16,822 bases of DNA from JBMNNU01 sp050942695 (GTDB lineage Bacteria > Chloroflexota > UBA6077): assembly GCA_050942695.1 (NCBI GenBank), contig JBMNNU010000037.1, forward strand, positions 1 through 16,822, written 5' to 3'. Numbering within the stretch: position 1 is the stretch's first letter; every line of letters starts with the position of its first letter. A program made the position numbers and the translations under genes. The notes beneath the pieces are model-generated. The model did no database searches and was not told the origin of the DNA. It saw only the letters and a program-made list of their open reading frames with translations. Below are positions 1 to 6,911 of this stretch, in pieces.

Positions 1-209
1 ACAGCTTCTTCTGCCTTCTCGGGGGCAACATCGTTCACTCTGGTCAGTAATCCAGCTATCGTGCCCAACAGGGCGAACAGCACCAACGCCACAAACGCTT
101 TGCCGATCGCGGTGAAGATCGGGGCGCCTCGAACGATAGATAGCGCGTTGATAATGAAGAAGAAACCAAGTCCAAGATATAGAGATAGGGCTATTAACAA
201 CTTACTCAT
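1..209 (-). CDS. Small membrane protein of unknown function (C-terminus beyond window)
   Basis: An open frame starts at ATG 209-207 and runs off the left edge, giving 69 codons. The start follows the pilZ stop codon by 9 bases and has an AAGGTG ribosome binding site that overlaps that stop. The visible protein begins MSKLLIALSLYLGLGFFFII and has two hydrophobic stretches, roughly residues 4-22 and 35-56, joined by a short loop (RGAPIFTAIGK). A charged segment (RVNDVAPEKAEE) follows. This predicts two membrane helices with an N-in hairpin. I do not recognise a family. Its place at the end of the flagellar/PilZ operon suggests co-expression with motility genes, but that is context only. Real-gene confidence rests on the ribosome binding site and on composition that fits a membrane protein. 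Confidence 0.6.
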   Translation of the reverse strand, partial: MSKLLIALSLYLGLGFFFIINALSIVRGAPIFTAIGKAFVALVLFALLGTIAGLLTRVNDVAPEKAEEA

Positions 210-218
210 ATCGACACC

Positions 219-917
219 TTACAAAAGACCTCTCCGTCTTAAGAGTCTCTGTTGAAAGAGGACGAATGCCGCAACCCTGTCCTGATCAGCTCTGGATAGC
301 TCCTTAAAAGCTACTCCAGCCCGCCATTTGCGCACTCCCCCAAGTTCGACTGCTTCGCATCGAACAACACGTGCATTGACATCCAGTCTCCCAAAGTTGT
401 TTGGCAGATCTAAAACAATGTGGACGTTCCCACCTACTGGTAGCTGCCCACGACAAACGAGGCCTAACCCTCCGGCGCTGATGTTTACAACCAGCGACGG
501 GCATTTATTACCGCTCTCGCTGATCTCGCTGTTGACTATCACCATCTCGATCGGCTCTAGAAGTGCCTCGATCCGTACGTGGGAACGACGCTCTTCTTTT
601 TTCACCTCACCTACATTTGTGAGGTAGAGCACCGGGAATGGTATATTCTCTTTGGCTCCCACAACAGCTCGGAAGTAATACCTTGCGCCCTCACGATGGA
701 AATAGGCTGCAACCTCGCTTTTCAAAGGAAGAGGCACGAGGGATTGCTGGTGCATCGGCATCGATACCACAATGGCGTCGTGCAGAACATCCTCCACACG
801 GCTGGAGTAGCCTTCCGCTTCCTTTTGATCATTTAGAGCTGGCGAAGCGGGCACAATGGTTATCAGTTGGCCTATGGGCAAAAGGTTGACATACTTTTCG
901 GATAATGTTGCCCTCAT
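219..917 (-). CDS. YcgR-like PilZ-domain c-di-GMP receptor (flagellar brake family)
   Basis: A 232-residue cytoplasmic protein with two domains. Residues about 10-100 resemble the N-terminal YcgR/PilZN beta-barrel domain. Residues about 106-225 form a C-terminal PilZ domain. Both c-di-GMP-binding signatures are visible: RxxxR as R111-S-H-V-R115 and the (D/N)xSxxG motif as NISAGG at 145-150. Proteins of this layout (YcgR in enterobacteria, MotI/DgrA in Bacillus) bind c-di-GMP and slow or disengage the flagellar motor at the stator or C-ring. Here the gene follows flhA in the same operon, which supports a motility role. The ATG at 917 is preceded by a strong GGAGGAGGAG ribosome binding site. 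Nothing essential appears to be missing, so c-di-GMP binding is a confident prediction. The exact motor partner is inferred from family members. Confidence 0.88.
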   Translation of the reverse strand: MRATLSEKYVNLLPIGQLITIVPASPALNDQKEAEGYSSRVEDVLHDAIVVSMPMHQQSLVPLPLKSEVAAYFHREGARYYFRAVVGAKENIPFPVLYLTNVGEVKKEERRSHVRIEALLEPIEMVIVNSEISESGNKCPSLVVNISAGGLGLVCRGQLPVGGNVHIVLDLPNNFGRLDVNARVVRCEAVELGGVRKWRAGVAFKELSRADQDRVAAFVLFQQRLLRRRGLL

Positions 918-968
918 TGTTACTCCTCCTCCTTTCCGTTATTTCTCATCAGTTCGAACGTTGACCCC

Positions 969-2696
969 TTAATCGTCATCTCGTATCGATACGGTACCTT
1001 CTGCCTGGACTTTGAAATCGCTGGGGACCTCTGCATAGGAGATAACTACCAGGTTGGGCATAGATCGCTCTGTCATTCGCTTGAGGGCTAACCGAATTCG
1101 GCCAGAGCAGAGGATGATCGGAAGATGCCCTGCCTCCGAGACCTTCTGGATTTCCTGGCTCAGTTGCTGCAGCATCCTGTGAGCCAGGCCTGGCTCCAAA
1201 GCCATGACGGTCGCTCGCTCCGATGCTTGCAGCGTGTTCGCTATCAGTTGCTCTGCTTCAGGGCTAATGGTGATCACGTGGAGCGCTCCATCCGGCTCCT
1301 TGAATTGGGAGCAGATCTCTCGCCCCAATGACCTCCGGACCTGCTCGCTTAATACATCTGGGTCCCTGTTCAATCTGGCCTCTACGGCCAACGCCTCCAG
1401 GATCGTCACCAGGTTGCGGATCGATATCCTTTCTTTAAGGAGGTTCTGCAGCACACGGTGGATCTCAGCAGCAGTCAGGACGTTGGGTATCAGCTCTTCG
1501 ACTACTGCTGGATGAGAGTTCTTTATGTTATCTAATAGTGTCTGGACGTCCTGACGCCCGAGGATAACCGGTGCGAAAGCCTTGACCATCTCGGTGAAAT
1601 GTGTGCTGAACACGGAGATCGCGTCGACCACCGTGTATCCCAAGATCTCCGCTTGCTCCCTCTCTTTGTCTCCTATCCAGAGGGCGGGAAGTCCGAAAGC
1701 CGGATCTGTCGTTTTGATCCCATCCATACTGACGTCGTCCCAATTCATGCCGAGGGCTAGATAGCGGTTGATCATCAGCTCGCCTCGGCCGATCTCAACG
1801 CCCCTCAGCTTGACGATGTAGGCATTTGGCGCCAGTTGAAGATTGTCTCTGATCCGCACTGTCGGGACGATAATGCCAAGTTCTTGCGCCATCTGTTTTC
1901 GTATGGTGGTAACGCGATCTAATAGCCCACCGGGTTTCTGCTCTACCAGCGGTATTAGCCCGTACCCGATTTCGACCTCCATTGGATCGACCTGGAGCAA
2001 AGAGATAGGCGTTTCTCGCTCGGCGGGTTCCGGTGTAGCATCCTCGTCGATCGCAGGCTCCGCCACAACAATCGAATGCTTACTCGATGCCCAGGCTACT
2101 CCGCCGATTATCACCGCCGCTCCGATAAATGGCAGTTTTGGAAGAGCTGGCACCAGTGCAAAGGCTCCCATAAAGCCAGCTACGATGCCCAAAGCCCTGG
2201 GATTTCCCAAGATTTGAGATACCACGTCGTCGCCAAGATTGGATTCGGAAGCGCTTCTCGTGACCATGATACCCGTTGCGGTGGAGATAAGCAGGGCGGG
2301 AATCTGGGTCACGAGCCCATCTCCCACAGTAAGGAGCGTGTAACTCTGGATAGCTTCCGATACACTCAAGCCACGCTGAACGACGCCTATGATAAAGCCA
2401 CCGATGATATTGATTACGATGATGATGATGCCGGCGATCGCATCACCTTTGACGAACTTACTTGCGCCGTCCATTGCCCCATAGAAATCCGCCTCCTGCT
2501 CGATCGCGTTTCTGCGGCGGCGGGCATCCTGCTCGGTAATCAATCCTGCGTTTAGATCGGCATCGATGCTCATCTGCTTGCCGGGCATGGCATCCAGAGT
2601 GAAGCGCGCGGCCACCTCAGCTACACGACCTGCGCCGTTGGTGATCACAACGAACTGAATAATCACCAATATCAGGAATACCACCACCCCGACCAC
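969..2696 (-). CDS. flhA: FlhA C-terminal fragment (frame downstream of the duplication)
   Basis: This is the 3' frame of flhA, open for 575 codons from a GTG at 2696. It includes the remaining membrane helices, the conserved cytoplasmic loop (AGRVAEVAARFTLDAMPGKQ, ADLNAGLI) and the C-terminal cytosolic domain with RIRDNLQLAPNAYIVKLRG. The GTG lies inside the duplicated segment and codes for a residue of the GGNYVVG motif, so it is not an ancestral start. The nearest upstream in-frame stop (TAA) was itself created in the first repeat copy. Independent translation is unlikely. The stop is TAA... more precisely the frame ends at 969-971, 51 bp before pilZ. Confidence 0.85.
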   Translation of the reverse strand: MVGVVVFLILVIIQFVVITNGAGRVAEVAARFTLDAMPGKQMSIDADLNAGLITEQDARRRRNAIEQEADFYGAMDGASKFVKGDAIAGIIIIVINIIGGFIIGVVQRGLSVSEAIQSYTLLTVGDGLVTQIPALLISTATGIMVTRSASESNLGDDVVSQILGNPRALGIVAGFMGAFALVPALPKLPFIGAAVIIGGVAWASSKHSIVVAEPAIDEDATPEPAERETPISLLQVDPMEVEIGYGLIPLVEQKPGGLLDRVTTIRKQMAQELGIIVPTVRIRDNLQLAPNAYIVKLRGVEIGRGELMINRYLALGMNWDDVSMDGIKTTDPAFGLPALWIGDKEREQAEILGYTVVDAISVFSTHFTEMVKAFAPVILGRQDVQTLLDNIKNSHPAVVEELIPNVLTAAEIHRVLQNLLKERISIRNLVTILEALAVEARLNRDPDVLSEQVRRSLGREICSQFKEPDGALHVITISPEAEQLIANTLQASERATVMALEPGLAHRMLQQLSQEIQKVSEAGHLPIILCSGRIRLALKRMTERSMPNLVVISYAEVPSDFKVQAEGTVSIRDDD

Positions 2697-3076
2697 ATAA
2701 TTACCGCCACCCCGACCACATAATTACCGCCTACAACGAAACCACCAAAGGCAGCGATAACCTGCCCGGCGTGGCCGTTCAGCAGTATGAGCCTTGTGGC
2801 CGAGACGTTGAGCGCCAAACGGAAGAGTGTAGTGATCAGCAGCAACGAGGGGAAAACGGAAAACTGCAACGGCTCAATAATGTACATTGAGACCATGAGA
2901 ATCGTTAGCGCCGCGGCGATGTTGATCACCAGCAACACGTCTAGTATGGACGATGGCAGCGGTATCACCATCATTGCAACGATTCCAACAACGGCGCCTG
3001 CCACTAATATGTCGCTCTGGCCAAGGGCTCGGCCGAACCCGCTAGCTGCTCGAGGTTTTACCGAGGTTACAGCCAT
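2672..3076 (-). CDS. flhA: FlhA N-terminal fragment (truncated frame)
   Basis: This is the 5' frame of the interrupted flhA, 134 residues from ATG 3076. It contains the first hydrophobic helices (LVAGAVVGIVAMMVIPLP, LDVLLVINIAAALTILMV) and the conserved PSLLLITTLFRLALNVSATR segment. The last 11 residues are out of the ancestral frame. It would produce only about three of the roughly eight membrane helices and none of the cytosolic export domain. On its own it should be non-functional. Confidence 0.85.
   Translation of the reverse strand: MAVTSVKPRAASGFGRALGQSDILVAGAVVGIVAMMVIPLPSSILDVLLVINIAAALTILMVSMYIIEPLQFSVFPSLLLITTLFRLALNVSATRLILLNGHAGQVIAAFGGFVVGGNYVVGVAVIMWSGWWYS
2684..2729. repeat. 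Exact 23-bp tandem duplication inside flhA
   Basis: Two abutting, identical 23-bp copies occupy 2684-2706 and 2707-2729. Each begins CCACCCCGACC and ends ATTACCG on the plus strand, and the next two bases (CC) continue the match. The unit covers the codons for the conserved GGNYVVGV motif of FlhA. Because 23 is not a multiple of three, the second copy shifts the frame. This is what slipped-strand replication would leave, or what an assembly join over a short overlap would leave. Confidence 0.97.
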
Positions 3077-4188
3077 GGCGTTTCCCTCTTGTCCATTCCA
3101 TTTCTCCACGGGTTGTTATGGTATGAAGCTGCCTTCTTCTCTTGTCGCAAACGGTAAATGAAAGCTAGCACCTCAGCTACTGCTTGATAGAGCGTGGGGG
3201 GGATAGTAGACCCAATCTCGACCGAGGCGTGAAGCGCTCGGGCAAGTGGAGGGTTCTCCACTATCGGGACGCCGTTTTCTTTGGCGATCCTCTTGATCTG
3301 CTCTGCCACCAGCATCTGCCCTTTAGCTACCACCACCGGCGCTTGCATCTTGGGCGGCTTGTATTCCAGGGCAACCGCGTAGTGCGTTGGGTTTGTTACC
3401 ACAACGTCTGCATGGGGAACGTTTGCCATCATCCGACCGGTAGCGTAACGCCTCTGCAACTGGCGCAGTCTGCTTTTGACATGAGGGTCACCATCTCCCT
3501 GCTTAAATTCCTCTTTGACTTCTTCTTTGGACATCTTCAAGCTTTCTTCATGTGTCCGTCGCTGGTAAGCGTAATCCGCTACAGCCATGACCAGCAGCGC
3601 GAGGCCGCATTTTTGAGCGATCTCAAAGACCATGCTGCCAAGCCCCACCAATGTTCCTTCTGGAGTGGTGGATTGTAGGCCCACGATTACCCAGAACCTC
3701 TCCTTGACTACCTGGTAAGCGATAAAGGCCATGACCGAAGACTTGACAATTGCCTTTACCAGCTCGATGAAAATGCGGCTGGACCACAACCGTTTGATAC
3801 CGTTCAACGGGTTGATCCTTGAAAAATCGGGCTTTATCGCGGTGGTGCTGAACATCGGCCCCACCTGGATTAGGTTGACGCTGGCACCTGCGATGGCAGT
3901 TGCTGCAACCAGGGGAAGTAATGCAATTATTCCGGATGAAAACAGGTTGGCCGCAAGCGATAACACGGCTTCCGTTTCCTCGTGAGCTATAGCCGTTTGC
4001 ATAAAAGCGGCTTTAGCCACTGACGTATATTGAGCCATTAGATCCCCTGACTTGGAGCTCAATACCATCATCCCCGCGAATAACACCCCAACCGATGTCA
4101 ATTCAATACTTCGAGCGACTTGGCCTTTTCGCCGGGCCTCAGCTCGTTTTTTAGGGGTTGCGGCTTCAGTTCTGTTATCTGATGCCAT
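3067..4188 (-). CDS. flhB: Flagellar export gate / substrate-specificity switch protein FlhB
   Basis: FlhB is the autocleaving membrane protein of the flagellar type III secretion gate. It switches export from rod/hook to filament substrates. The 373-residue protein starts with a basic tail (TEAATPKKRAEARRKGQVARS) typical of the family and has four hydrophobic segments at about 30-48, 85-106, 142-165 and 185-207. A charged linker (about 210-250) leads to the autocleavage motif N266-P-T-H269 in the sequence VVVTNPTHYAVAL, so the Asn-Pro scissile bond is intact. The C-terminal FlhBc domain follows and ends in a tail of about 25 polar residues. The gene follows fliR and overlaps the likely flhA start by 10 bp, suggesting translational coupling. 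It is full length with no missing key residue. Confidence 0.97.
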   Translation of the reverse strand: MASDNRTEAATPKKRAEARRKGQVARSIELTSVGVLFAGMMVLSSKSGDLMAQYTSVAKAAFMQTAIAHEETEAVLSLAANLFSSGIIALLPLVAATAIAGASVNLIQVGPMFSTTAIKPDFSRINPLNGIKRLWSSRIFIELVKAIVKSSVMAFIAYQVVKERFWVIVGLQSTTPEGTLVGLGSMVFEIAQKCGLALLVMAVADYAYQRRTHEESLKMSKEEVKEEFKQGDGDPHVKSRLRQLQRRYATGRMMANVPHADVVVTNPTHYAVALEYKPPKMQAPVVVAKGQMLVAEQIKRIAKENGVPIVENPPLARALHASVEIGSTIPPTLYQAVAEVLAFIYRLRQEKKAASYHNNPWRNGMDKRETPWL

Positions 4189-4209
4189 CTGTCCACCACG
4201 GTCAAATTT

Positions 4210-4974
4210 CTAAGGCAATATGCCGGAAAAGGCCGCTACCGATGATCTGCTGATGTCGCTGATCCCGGCTACGATGGCAGGGACGAACGCTATCATTACC
4301 ACGATGCCCAACACCATCTTGACAGGGAGTCCAACCGCGAAAACATTCATTTGTGGGATAGACCGCACCACCAAAGCCATCGTCGCATCGACCAGAAACA
4401 TCGTCCCTACTATCGGCATCGACAATCGCACCGCTATTAAGAATGTGTTAGAGATTATTGCGACCAGTTTGTCGCCAGTTTCTATGGGCGCTGCGTATGT
4501 GCCGATCGGAACCAATTGGAAGCTCTGGGCTATTCCCGATATCAGCGCGTGGTGCCCGCCTAACCCCATGAAGATCACCACCGCCAGCATGGTGTAGAAG
4601 GTATCTAGAAAGCCGGCGCTCTGAGCTGTAACCGGGTCTACTGTGTTCGAAAAGCTGTATCCAACCTGAACACCGATGATCTGAGCTGCCATCTGCACAG
4701 CGCTGAACACCAACGTCGCCGAAAAGCCGGCCAGCAACCCAACCACCACCTCTCTGGACACCTGCAGTAGAATGGTCGCCATATCTACCAATAACGGCCC
4801 CTCAGTTGTTTGCAGCGGAGTGATCAACGCTGCCAACAGCGCTGCCAATCCGATTTTGACCTGGGCGGGGATCGGCTTTGCTCCAAACGCTGGGGCTACC
4901 ATTAGCATGGCGGCTACCCTTACCATCACGAGAAGGAAGGCCTCCCAACTGACGATTGTGACGTTAAGAGTCAC
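4210..4974 (-). CDS. fliR: Flagellar export gate protein FliR
   Basis: FliR assembles with FliP and FliQ into the helical export gate at the centre of the MS ring. The 254-residue protein is almost entirely hydrophobic with about six membrane stretches. It carries family-typical segments such as VRVAAMLMVAPAFGAKPIPAQVKIGLA near the N-terminus and the conserved loop QVGYSFSNTVDPVTAQSAGFL in the middle. It starts at GTG 4974-4972, preceded by an AAGGAAGG ribosome binding site that begins in the fliQ stop region (fliQ ends 10 bases away). Length and order (fliP-fliQ-fliR-flhB) match the family. No anomaly seen. Confidence 0.96.
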   Translation of the reverse strand: MTLNVTIVSWEAFLLVMVRVAAMLMVAPAFGAKPIPAQVKIGLAALLAALITPLQTTEGPLLVDMATILLQVSREVVVGLLAGFSATLVFSAVQMAAQIIGVQVGYSFSNTVDPVTAQSAGFLDTFYTMLAVVIFMGLGGHHALISGIAQSFQLVPIGTYAAPIETGDKLVAIISNTFLIAVRLSMPIVGTMFLVDATMALVVRSIPQMNVFAVGLPVKMVLGIVVMIAFVPAIVAGISDISRSSVAAFSGILP

Positions 4975-4984
4975 GCTTCCTTCC

Positions 4985-5254
4985 TTATCTGGCGTATGTC
5001 GGCAAAGAAGCCAACAGTTGTGTCGTGTAGACTGAAAGAACGTCTAACATCCAAGGGCCAAAGATCGCGCCTACCACTCCAATGGCCACTACCTTTGGCA
5101 CAAAGGTAAGGGTCATTTCCTGTATCTGTGTAGCGGCTTGGAGGATAGCAACGCACACGCCAACTACTACGCTAGCAAGCAGCAGCGGTGCAGCAGTCAG
5201 CAGCGTCACAGTAAAGGCATCTTTGGCTAGTTGCATGATTAGGCTTTGAGACAT
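4985..5254 (-). CDS. fliQ: Flagellar export gate protein FliQ
   Basis: An 89-residue protein, the normal length for FliQ, with two long hydrophobic helices (about 15-40 and 50-75). The conserved segment LLLASVVVGVCVAILQAATQIQEMTLTFVPK is the family signature; the QIQE-TLTF-PK core is visible at about residues 43-54. FliQ packs around FliP and FliR in the core export gate. The start is ATG 5254, nine bases after the fliP stop. It is flanked by fliP and fliR as in nearly all flagellated bacteria. Confidence 0.96.
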   Translation of the reverse strand: MSQSLIMQLAKDAFTVTLLTAAPLLLASVVVGVCVAILQAATQIQEMTLTFVPKVVAIGVVGAIFGPWMLDVLSVYTTQLLASLPTYAR

Positions 5255-5263
5255 CTTTAACCT

Positions 5264-6088
5264 CTATGCGAAACTCTTCACTAATGAGCCGACCACCAGA
5301 TACCACCCGTCAACCATCACGAACAACAGGATTTTGAAAGGTAAAGAGATCATGGCTGGGGGCAGCATCATCATTCCCATGGACATCAGCGTGCTGGAAA
5401 TCACCATGTCGATCACCAAGAAAGGGATAAAGATAATGAAGCCCATCTGAAAAGCTGTCTTCAGCTCGCTGATAACGAAAGCCGGTACCAGTACGTGGGT
5501 GTCTACGTCATCGGGTTGGTGAGGTCTCTCTTTCCCGGCAAGCTGAATGAACAGAGACAGATCTTTGTCTCTGGTCTGTTTGAACATAAACTCCCGCAAC
5601 GGCTTGACAGCACTGTCCAGGGCAACCTGCTGGGTCACCTCTCCGTTCATATATGGCTGCAGGGCTTCTCGATTGATAGTCTCCAGGGTTGGCATCATTA
5701 CAAAGAGGGTCAGGAAAAGTCCCAACCCTATTAGCACCTGGTTGGGAGGCATCATAGGCACACCCAGGGCGGATCTGATGAAGCCGAGCACGATAATGAT
5801 CCGCGTGAAGGATGTAACCATCACCAACAGGGCCGGCGCTAGCGTTAGCACTGTCAGGAGAACAAGGATTTGAAGCGCTACGCTCAGATCCTCGGGTTGA
5901 TCTGATCCATCGAGACCGATATCAACAGCACCACGGGAACCATCTACGGCTACACTTACCTTTGGCACCGAGCCTCCATCCGAGGATGCTGGCACACATC
6001 CCACGGCGGAAAGGCTGAAAGCAATCAGAAATAGTACGATAAGAATTCTGCATTTGTTGTCTGGCGTTGTCATTCTGCTATGAATCAT
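5264..6088 (-). CDS. fliP: Flagellar export gate protein FliP, with lipobox-like signal sequence
   Basis: FliP forms the pentameric core of the export gate. The 274-residue protein carries both family signatures: PALLVMVTSFTRIIIVLGFI (about 85-104) and the GFIIFIPFLVIDMVISS / MGMMMLPP block (216-244). Most FliP proteins have a cleaved N-terminal signal. Here the signal (hydrophobic core about 14-28) is followed by SAVG-C31, which satisfies the loose prokaryotic lipoprotein pattern, and by a polar linker of about 35 residues before the first mature helix. The start ATG 6088 overlaps the fliO stop as ATGA, implying coupled translation; an in-frame ATG at 6073 is an alternative. Function is certain; lipid modification is only a possibility because the -3 residue is Ala rather than Leu. 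Confidence 0.96.
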   Translation of the reverse strand: MIHSRMTTPDNKCRILIVLFLIAFSLSAVGCVPASSDGGSVPKVSVAVDGSRGAVDIGLDGSDQPEDLSVALQILVLLTVLTLAPALLVMVTSFTRIIIVLGFIRSALGVPMMPPNQVLIGLGLFLTLFVMMPTLETINREALQPYMNGEVTQQVALDSAVKPLREFMFKQTRDKDLSLFIQLAGKERPHQPDDVDTHVLVPAFVISELKTAFQMGFIIFIPFLVIDMVISSTLMSMGMMMLPPAMISLPFKILLFVMVDGWYLVVGSLVKSFA

Positions 6089-6516
6089 TCTGTGGCCTCA
6101 GTACTCTCGTCGTGGTTGGACACGTCGGAGGCGCCTTTTGGTTTGATCCGAGTGGAAACCGATGCCGCTAGCCCTTTTGCCTGCAACAGGTAGCGTTCGA
6201 ACAGCCGGTTTTCCTGCTGAATTGCTTCCGCACCAAAATCGAGGTCGCTTGGGGCCAACTCGGTCAGAAGGGACACCTGTTGGGATGTGGCTCCAATGAG
6301 AACGGTCTTGTTGCCGACATTCACGATGTGAACCGCCCGGCCAGGGCCGAGGTGAGCAGTCTCCACCACCGAAATCGATAACCCCTTCCGCGACACTAAC
6401 GGCCTTCCCGAAAAGCGCCGGATCGCCCACATCACACCATAGAGAATTACCAGCACGAAAGCTGTTTTCCAAAGGACATCCCATATCAAGGCAACAGTAA
6501 AATCTGATTCTGGCAC
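6085..6516 (-). CDS. fliO: Flagellar assembly protein FliO
   Basis: FliO is a small bitopic membrane protein that helps FliP assemble into the export gate. This 143-residue protein has one membrane helix at about residues 10-31 (LIWDVLWKTAFVLVILYGVM), then a basic stretch (RRFSGRPLVSRKG) and a compact beta-rich FliO domain with LSISVVETAHLGPGRAVHIV and NKTVLIGATSQQVSLLTEL, typical of the family. The C-terminal 40 residues are polar and variable. The start is GTG 6516-6514, with GAGGTAG just upstream and overlapping the fliN stop codon. Its stop overlaps the fliP start by four bases (ATGA). Identification rests on domain pattern plus the fliN-fliO-fliP order. Confidence 0.9.
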   Translation of the reverse strand: MPESDFTVALIWDVLWKTAFVLVILYGVMWAIRRFSGRPLVSRKGLSISVVETAHLGPGRAVHIVNVGNKTVLIGATSQQVSLLTELAPSDLDFGAEAIQQENRLFERYLLQAKGLAASVSTRIKPKGASDVSNHDESTEATE

Positions 6517-6518
6517 TT

Positions 6519-6860
6519 CTACCTCAAGGAATGCAGGCGTTTCTCGGGAGTCACGATATCTGTTACTCGAACGCCGAAGTTCTCGTCCACTACGACGACT
6601 TCCCCTCTGGCGATTAGCTTATCGTTGACGACTATGTCGACAGGCTCGCCGGCCATCTTGTTCAGCTCTACCACCGACCCCGGCCCCAAAGCCAAAACAT
6701 CTTTGATGGTCATGACAGCTTTTCCAAGCTCCACACTTATCTGTAAAGGCACATCGAGCAGGAGATCGATAGAGTTCGGCTGCTTCTGTTCCGGCTCTGT
6801 GTCAAATGATGTAAACATAGCTGGGTTGATGTTAGCTTCTTCTTGTTCGAAATCGTCCAC
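6519..6860 (-). CDS. fliN: Flagellar motor switch protein FliN
   Basis: FliN is the most abundant C-ring protein. It takes part in direction switching and docks the export ATPase complex. The 113-residue protein has a disordered acidic N-terminus (1-30) and one SpoA (surface presentation of antigens) domain at about 32-106: LLLDVPLQISVELGKAVMTI, VLALGPGSVVELNK, GEPVDIVVNDKLIARGEVVVVDENFGVRVTDI. These are hallmark segments. The length fits FliN proper rather than the longer CheC-fused FliY. The start is GTG 6860-6858 with a GGAGGG ribosome binding site eight bases upstream. It follows fliM after a 51-bp gap. Confidence 0.95.
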   Translation of the reverse strand: MDDFEQEEANINPAMFTSFDTEPEQKQPNSIDLLLDVPLQISVELGKAVMTIKDVLALGPGSVVELNKMAGEPVDIVVNDKLIARGEVVVVDENFGVRVTDIVTPEKRLHSLR

Positions 6861-6911
6861 TTAACTACCCTCCTTATCTTATGGGGTATCAAGCCTTATA
6901 CAGGTGGACCT

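Larger units (their letters stand above)
969..3076 (-). pseudogene. flhA: flhA, flagellar export gate protein, frameshifted by a 23-bp tandem duplication
   Basis: FlhA is the large membrane component of the flagellar type III export gate. Its C-terminal cytosolic ring docks export substrates and chaperones. The locus encodes all of FlhA but in two frames. The N-terminal frame runs correctly through VVGGNYVVGV and then ends in a short aberrant tail (AVIMWSGWWYS). The second frame resumes with VVGVVVFLILVI and continues through the conserved GAGRVAEVAARFTLDAMPGK segment to a normal C-terminus. The cause is an exact 23-bp direct duplication (2684-2729). Removing one copy joins the frames as GGNYVVGVVVFLI and gives 694 residues, the normal family length. 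I choose ATG 3076 as start because it has an AGAGGGA ribosome binding site and overlaps flhB by 10 bp. An upstream in-frame ATG at 3109 has GGAG too close to it. As written, no functional FlhA can be made, so the assembly or allele needs checking. Confidence 0.93.

Noticed and set aside
2694..2696. GTG as a true start for an independent FlhA C-terminal protein
   Set aside because: The codon belongs to the conserved GGNYVVG motif inside the repeat, has no convincing ribosome binding site, and the upstream stop was created by the duplication.
3184..3678. 164-codon plus-strand frame opposite flhB
   Set aside because: It is a shadow of the conserved FlhB frame.
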